Assembly (NCBI RefSeq): GCF_946481155.1
Contig: NZ_CAMLMK010000004.1
Coordinates: forward strand, 10,563 to 74,562
Direction: 5' to 3'
Length of the DNA stretch: 64,000 nt
From: an uncultured Flavobacterium sp.
GTDB taxonomy: Bacteria > Bacteroidota > Bacteroidia > Flavobacteriales > Flavobacteriaceae
The stretch's first letter is position 1; every line of letters starts with the position of its first letter. The position numbers and the translations under genes were made by a program. The notes under the pieces were generated by a model. The model was given only the letters and a program-made list of their open reading frames with translations, was not told the origin of the DNA and made no database searches. Positions 60,841-64,000 of this stretch are shown in pieces.

Positions 60841-63276
60841 TTGAGTTTACCCATACAAAATATCATCCCAGTCATTCACGCCAAATGGTTTGGGACGGAC
60901 GAAACCTGTATAATCGACAATGTTTCCATCGATAGCCGTTCACTGCAGAATAATAACGGAACTTTATTCTTTGCTTTGGTTGGACATAACCACGACGGAC
61001 ATCAATATATTCCCGACCTGATTGACAACGGCGTACAAAATTTTGTAGTCAATCGTATTCCCGAAAAAGTTTCCGGCAAAGCCAATTTTCTTGTTGTCGA
61101 AAATACGCTCGAAGCTTTACAGCAATTTGCCGCTTTTTACCGCAAACAATTCGATTTTCCTATAATCGGAATAACGGGAAGCAACGGAAAAACCATCGTG
61201 AAGGAATGGCTGAATTTCCTGTTGAGCCCCGAATACAATATCATCCGAAGTCCGAAAAGCTACAACTCGCAGGTGGGGGTGCCGCTTTCCGTTATCGGGA
61301 TTAATGAACGACACAACCTTGGGATTTTCGAAGCCGGAATTTCATTAGTCGGCGAAATGGAAAAGCTGGAAAAAATTGTTCAGCCAACTATTGGGGTGCT
61401 TACAAATATTGGTTCAGCGCACAATGAAGGATTTGCCTCCGAAGAAGAGAAAATCGCAGAAAAATTGAAACTGTTCCAGAATACCGAAGTGCTCATTCTT
61501 CGGAAAAACGAAAAAACAGAAGCGCTTTTAAATCCTTCCGTGAAAACATTTGCCTGGAGCTATGACAATCCTGCTGCGGATGTTTTAGTTACTTCAAAAG
61601 GAAATTCAACATTAGAAATCACCCAAAAAGGGGAAAGCTTCCAAGTCGAGATCCCATTTCATGATAAAGCTTCGGAAGAAAATGCGATAACGTGTTTGAT
61701 GGTCCTTTTGCATTTTGGTTACAGCCAGAAAACCATTCAGGAACGCATCGCCAATTTGTATCCGGTGGAAATGCGCCTTCAGGTGAAAAACGGCATCAAC
61801 AACTGCACGATTATCGACGACAGTTATAGCTCCGATTACCAGTCCCTGAAGATTGCCCTGGATTTTCTGGAGCAACATAAAACACATAAGAAGAAAACCG
61901 TCATACTTTCGGATATTTTTCAAAGCGGATTTCCTGTAGAGGAATTGTATGCAAAAGTATTCCGATTATTGACACACAATAAAATTGACCGGGTGATCGG
62001 CATTGGCGACAGCATTGGCCGTTACCTGAAGGATTATCCGAATCTGATTTCGTTTGCGACGACACATGAATTCTTATCGCAGTTCAACAGTGATGATTTT
62101 TCCAATGAAACCATCCTGATCAAAGGCGCCAGAAGCTTCCAGTTTGAGGAAATTGTAGTGTTGCTGGAAGAGAAAACACATGAAACCGTTCTGGAAATCA
62201 ACCTGAATGCGATCAGTCACAATCTTAATTATTATAAATCCAAACTAAAGCCTTCCACAAAAATGATGGCGATGGTGAAAGCTTTTGGTTATGGAAGCGG
62301 CAGTTTTGAAATTGCGAAGTTATTGGCGCATCATAAAGTGGATTATCTGGGTGTGGCTTTCGCCGATGAGGGCATAGCGCTTCGGAACGCAGGAATCACG
62401 ATGCCGATTATTGTCATGAATCCTGAAAACACAGCCTTTGCGGCGATGGTCGCTTACAATCTGGAACCTGAAATCTACTCGGCATCCGTGCTGAAAAAAT
62501 TTGTTGCTTTGGCCCAGCAGAAAAACCTGTCTAATTATCCGATTCATTTAAAACTCGATACCGGAATGCATCGTTTGGGTTTTGAAGAAAAAGATTTGAA
62601 TGAACTTATCGGCTTACTGAAAAACAACAATCTGGTTTCCGTAAAAAGCATTTTCTCGCATTTTTCAGCAAGTGATGATTTGCAGTATAAAGATTTCACA
62701 TTGTTTCAAATACGCACATTTGATTCAATGTCACAAAAAATAATGTCGGAATTAAACATAAACCCAATTCGTCATATTTTGAATACTTCGGGCATTTATA
62801 ATTTTGCGGAATATCAGTTTGATATGGTACGTTTGGGTATTGGTCTTTATGGCGTTGGCAATGATCCGGAAGAAATGAAACACCTGGAAAATATTGGCAC
62901 CTTAAAAACGATCATTCTTCAGGTAAAAGAAATTCCCGTGGGTGACAGCGTTGGCTACAGCAGAAAATTCATAGCAACAAAACCGACAAGAAGTGCCACC
63001 ATCCCAATTGGATATGCGGACGGCATTCCAAGAAGCTGGGGCAACGAAAGAGGTTATGTTCTAATCAACCATCAAAAAGCGCGAATTATAGGCAATATCT
63101 GTATGGACATGCTGATGATTGACGTTACGGAAATAGACTGCAAGGAAGGCGATACGGTAATTGTATTCGGTAAATCCCCTCGTGTCACCGAATTGGCAGA
63201 AGTTACCGGCACCATTCCTTATGAAATTCTGACCAGCATTTCCCATCGTGTAAAACGCGTTTTTTATAAAGAATAA
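60841..63276 (+). CDS. Bifunctional MurF ligase/alanine racemase
   Basis: Fusion of UDP-MurNAc-tripeptide:D-Ala-D-Ala ligase (MurF) with alanine racemase, 811 residues. The MurF part covers about 1-450, with the ATP-binding ITGSNGKT at 111-118. The racemase part begins near LEINLNAISHNLNYYK (about 455) and carries the pyridoxal-phosphate lysine K480 in MVKAFGYGSG; the second catalytic region includes LGIGLYGVGNDP. The fusion is known in Bacteroidota and links D-alanine supply with peptidoglycan precursor synthesis. It starts with TTG at 60841, 2 bases after tdk; no ATG precedes the conserved region. Confidence 0.95.
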   Translation: MSLPIQNIIPVIHAKWFGTDETCIIDNVSIDSRSLQNNNGTLFFALVGHNHDGHQYIPDLIDNGVQNFVVNRIPEKVSGKANFLVVENTLEALQQFAAFYRKQFDFPIIGITGSNGKTIVKEWLNFLLSPEYNIIRSPKSYNSQVGVPLSVIGINERHNLGIFEAGISLVGEMEKLEKIVQPTIGVLTNIGSAHNEGFASEEEKIAEKLKLFQNTEVLILRKNEKTEALLNPSVKTFAWSYDNPAADVLVTSKGNSTLEITQKGESFQVEIPFHDKASEENAITCLMVLLHFGYSQKTIQERIANLYPVEMRLQVKNGINNCTIIDDSYSSDYQSLKIALDFLEQHKTHKKKTVILSDIFQSGFPVEELYAKVFRLLTHNKIDRVIGIGDSIGRYLKDYPNLISFATTHEFLSQFNSDDFSNETILIKGARSFQFEEIVVLLEEKTHETVLEINLNAISHNLNYYKSKLKPSTKMMAMVKAFGYGSGSFEIAKLLAHHKVDYLGVAFADEGIALRNAGITMPIIVMNPENTAFAAMVAYNLEPEIYSASVLKKFVALAQQKNLSNYPIHLKLDTGMHRLGFEEKDLNELIGLLKNNNLVSVKSIFSHFSASDDLQYKDFTLFQIRTFDSMSQKIMSELNINPIRHILNTSGIYNFAEYQFDMVRLGIGLYGVGNDPEEMKHLENIGTLKTIILQVKEIPVGDSVGYSRKFIATKPTRSATIPIGYADGIPRSWGNERGYVLINHQKARIIGNICMDMLMIDVTEIDCKEGDTVIVFGKSPRVTELAEVTGTIPYEILTSISHRVKRVFYKE

Positions 63277-63280
63277 ACCA

Positions 63281-63301
63281 CTATAGACCAGAAGTCTATA
63301 G
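63281..63301. repeat. Short inverted repeat after murF-alr
   Basis: CTATAGAC / GTCTATAG with a 5-base spacer, 4 bases after the stop codon. No T tract follows, so it is a poor terminator candidate. Confidence 0.5.
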
Positions 63302-63352
63302 GTTCGCATACAGATTAAAAGTCCGCAACGGCTGGCGTGCCAATATTTTTTT

Positions 63353-63408
63353 GCCACAGATTTAAAGATTAGCACTGATTAATCTGTGAAAATCTTTAAA
63401 TCTGTGGC
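63353..63408. repeat. Long inverted repeat in the murF-alr/mscL gap
   Basis: GCCACAGATTTAAAGATT at 63353-63370 and its exact complement at 63391-63408, 18 bp perfect, with a 20-base loop that itself contains an imperfect palindrome around GATTAATC. Repeats beginning GCCACAGATT are familiar as dispersed intergenic elements in Flavobacterium genomes; this is recollection, not a search. Confidence 0.8.
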
Positions 63409-63531
63409 TTAAAATTTTTAGAAAGTGTAATCACAAAAGCGGTTCATGAGAACCTAAAGAAAATAAACTCTTGATTAAAGCAAAATTTTACTAATTTAGT
63501 CTCAAACGAATTTTTAACTAAAACATATTCT

Positions 63532-63906
63532 ATGGGATTTATTTCAGAATTTAAGGAATTCATTGCAAAAGGTAACGTAATGGATTTAGCTGTTGGGGTT
63601 ATCATCGGAGCGGCATTTGGCAAAATCGTTACTTCCTTAGTGGAAGATGTGATTACGCCTGCTTTGCTGACTCCAGCGCTAAAAGCTGCAAATTTAGAAT
63701 CTATTGAACAGCTGAAAACCGACGGAGGAATCTTATACGGAAAGTTCCTCGGTGCAATAATCGGCTTCCTGGTTATTGCATTAGTTATATTTCTGCTTAT
63801 AAAAGGTATTAACAGTATGCGTAAAAAAGAAGAACCGGTGCCGCCGCCAGCAGGACCAACACAGGAAGAATTGTTAATTCAAATTCGTGATTTACTGAAA
63901 AAATAA
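63532..63906 (+). CDS. mscL: Large-conductance mechanosensitive channel MscL
   Basis: Pressure-release channel opened by membrane tension in osmotic downshock. 124 residues: an N-terminal helix with FKEFIAKGNVMDLAVGVIIGAAFGKIV (about 7-33) forming TM1, a periplasmic loop, TM2 (about 72-95) and a C-terminal cytoplasmic helix (TQEELLIQIRDLLKK). Length is slightly below the 136 residues of the E. coli protein, as in many members. A TAATTTAG element lies about 35 bases upstream. It stands alone and is closed by a terminator. Confidence 0.96.
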   Translation: MGFISEFKEFIAKGNVMDLAVGVIIGAAFGKIVTSLVEDVITPALLTPALKAANLESIEQLKTDGGILYGKFLGAIIGFLVIALVIFLLIKGINSMRKKEEPVPPPAGPTQEELLIQIRDLLKK

Positions 63907-63931
63907 CCCGCTGCATTAAATATTTTAACTT

Positions 63932-63957
63932 AAACCGTCTCAACAGGCGGTTTTTTT
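63932..63957 (+). terminator. Terminator after mscL
   Basis: AAACCGTCT / AGGCGGTTT stem (one G-T pair) with a 4-base loop followed by a T tract. Confidence 0.88.
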
Positions 63958-64000
63958 ATTCCTAAAATAATTCTTGTTATATTTTTTTGTTATCACTTTT

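Noticed and set aside
1..64000. CRISPR arrays, prophage, insertion sequences and integrative elements
   Set aside because: No regularly spaced repeats, transposase, integrase or phage structural gene was seen. Apart from tRNA-Ser, no RNA gene could be identified, and no attachment-site duplication was noticed at the tRNA.

Overview
The window is a chromosomal stretch of a Bacteroidota bacterium, almost certainly a Flavobacteriaceae member close to Flavobacterium. Evidence read from the sequence: two secreted proteins with type IX secretion C-terminal tails (PNPA...), promoters of the TAnnTTTG type with a TTG/TTTG-like box about 19 bases upstream, no obvious Shine-Dalgarno sequences, a fused MurF-alanine racemase, a truncated NuoG, and a SucA-SucB pair. 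I see no transposase, integrase, phage gene, CRISPR array or rRNA. One tRNA is present (Ser-GGA).

Layout. 1-6.7 kb: end of uppP, truB, a thioredoxin-like protein, a T9SS-exported metallophosphoesterase, a small membrane protein, a patatin phospholipase, pyrH and frr. 6.8-15.8 kb: a DUF5686-type outer-membrane protein, a SugE/Gdx small multidrug transporter, asnS, rpoN with a PAP2-like membrane protein, a PorT-like barrel, a MidA-type methyltransferase and a small glycine-zipper protein. 15.8-19.5 kb: tRNA-Ser, asparaginase, acyltransferase and TatD on the minus strand, then a retropepsin-like protein. 19.5-24.1 kb: two tandem paralogous surface lipoproteins and a large T9SS adhesin-like protein. 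24.1-30.9 kb: sucB and sucA, two small secreted proteins, a small unknown gene and a polyprenyl synthetase. 30.9-38.8 kb: a metallo-beta-lactamase-fold hydrolase followed by a TetR-TolC-adaptor-RND efflux operon. 38.8-42.5 kb: a TlpA-like thioredoxin, aspS and a cold-shock protein. 42.7-55.5 kb: a complete nuoA-N complex I operon. 55.6-60 kb, minus strand: a small Cys-rich protein, recJ, osmC-like, rsmI and an acidic repeat protein. 60.1-64 kb: tdk, murF-alr and mscL.

Most of the window is housekeeping: translation (truB, frr, asnS, aspS, rsmI, tRNA-Ser), envelope synthesis (uppP, murF-alr, polyprenyl synthetase, acyltransferase), energy (nuo, sucAB). The most interesting regulatory signal is a 30-bp near-perfect palindrome present twice, with identical geometry relative to the promoter: in front of the MBL-fold hydrolase gene and in front of the tetR-efflux operon. 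This suggests one TetR repressor controls both. Other notable points are the tandem duplication of a surface lipoprotein gene with its promoter, and two copies of a terminator-like hairpin flanking the TlpA-like gene, one of which has no gene to terminate. I did not find a convincing entirely new multi-gene system. Gene starts were moved from the longest open frame to a downstream ATG wherever promoter position, signal peptide or family length demanded it.
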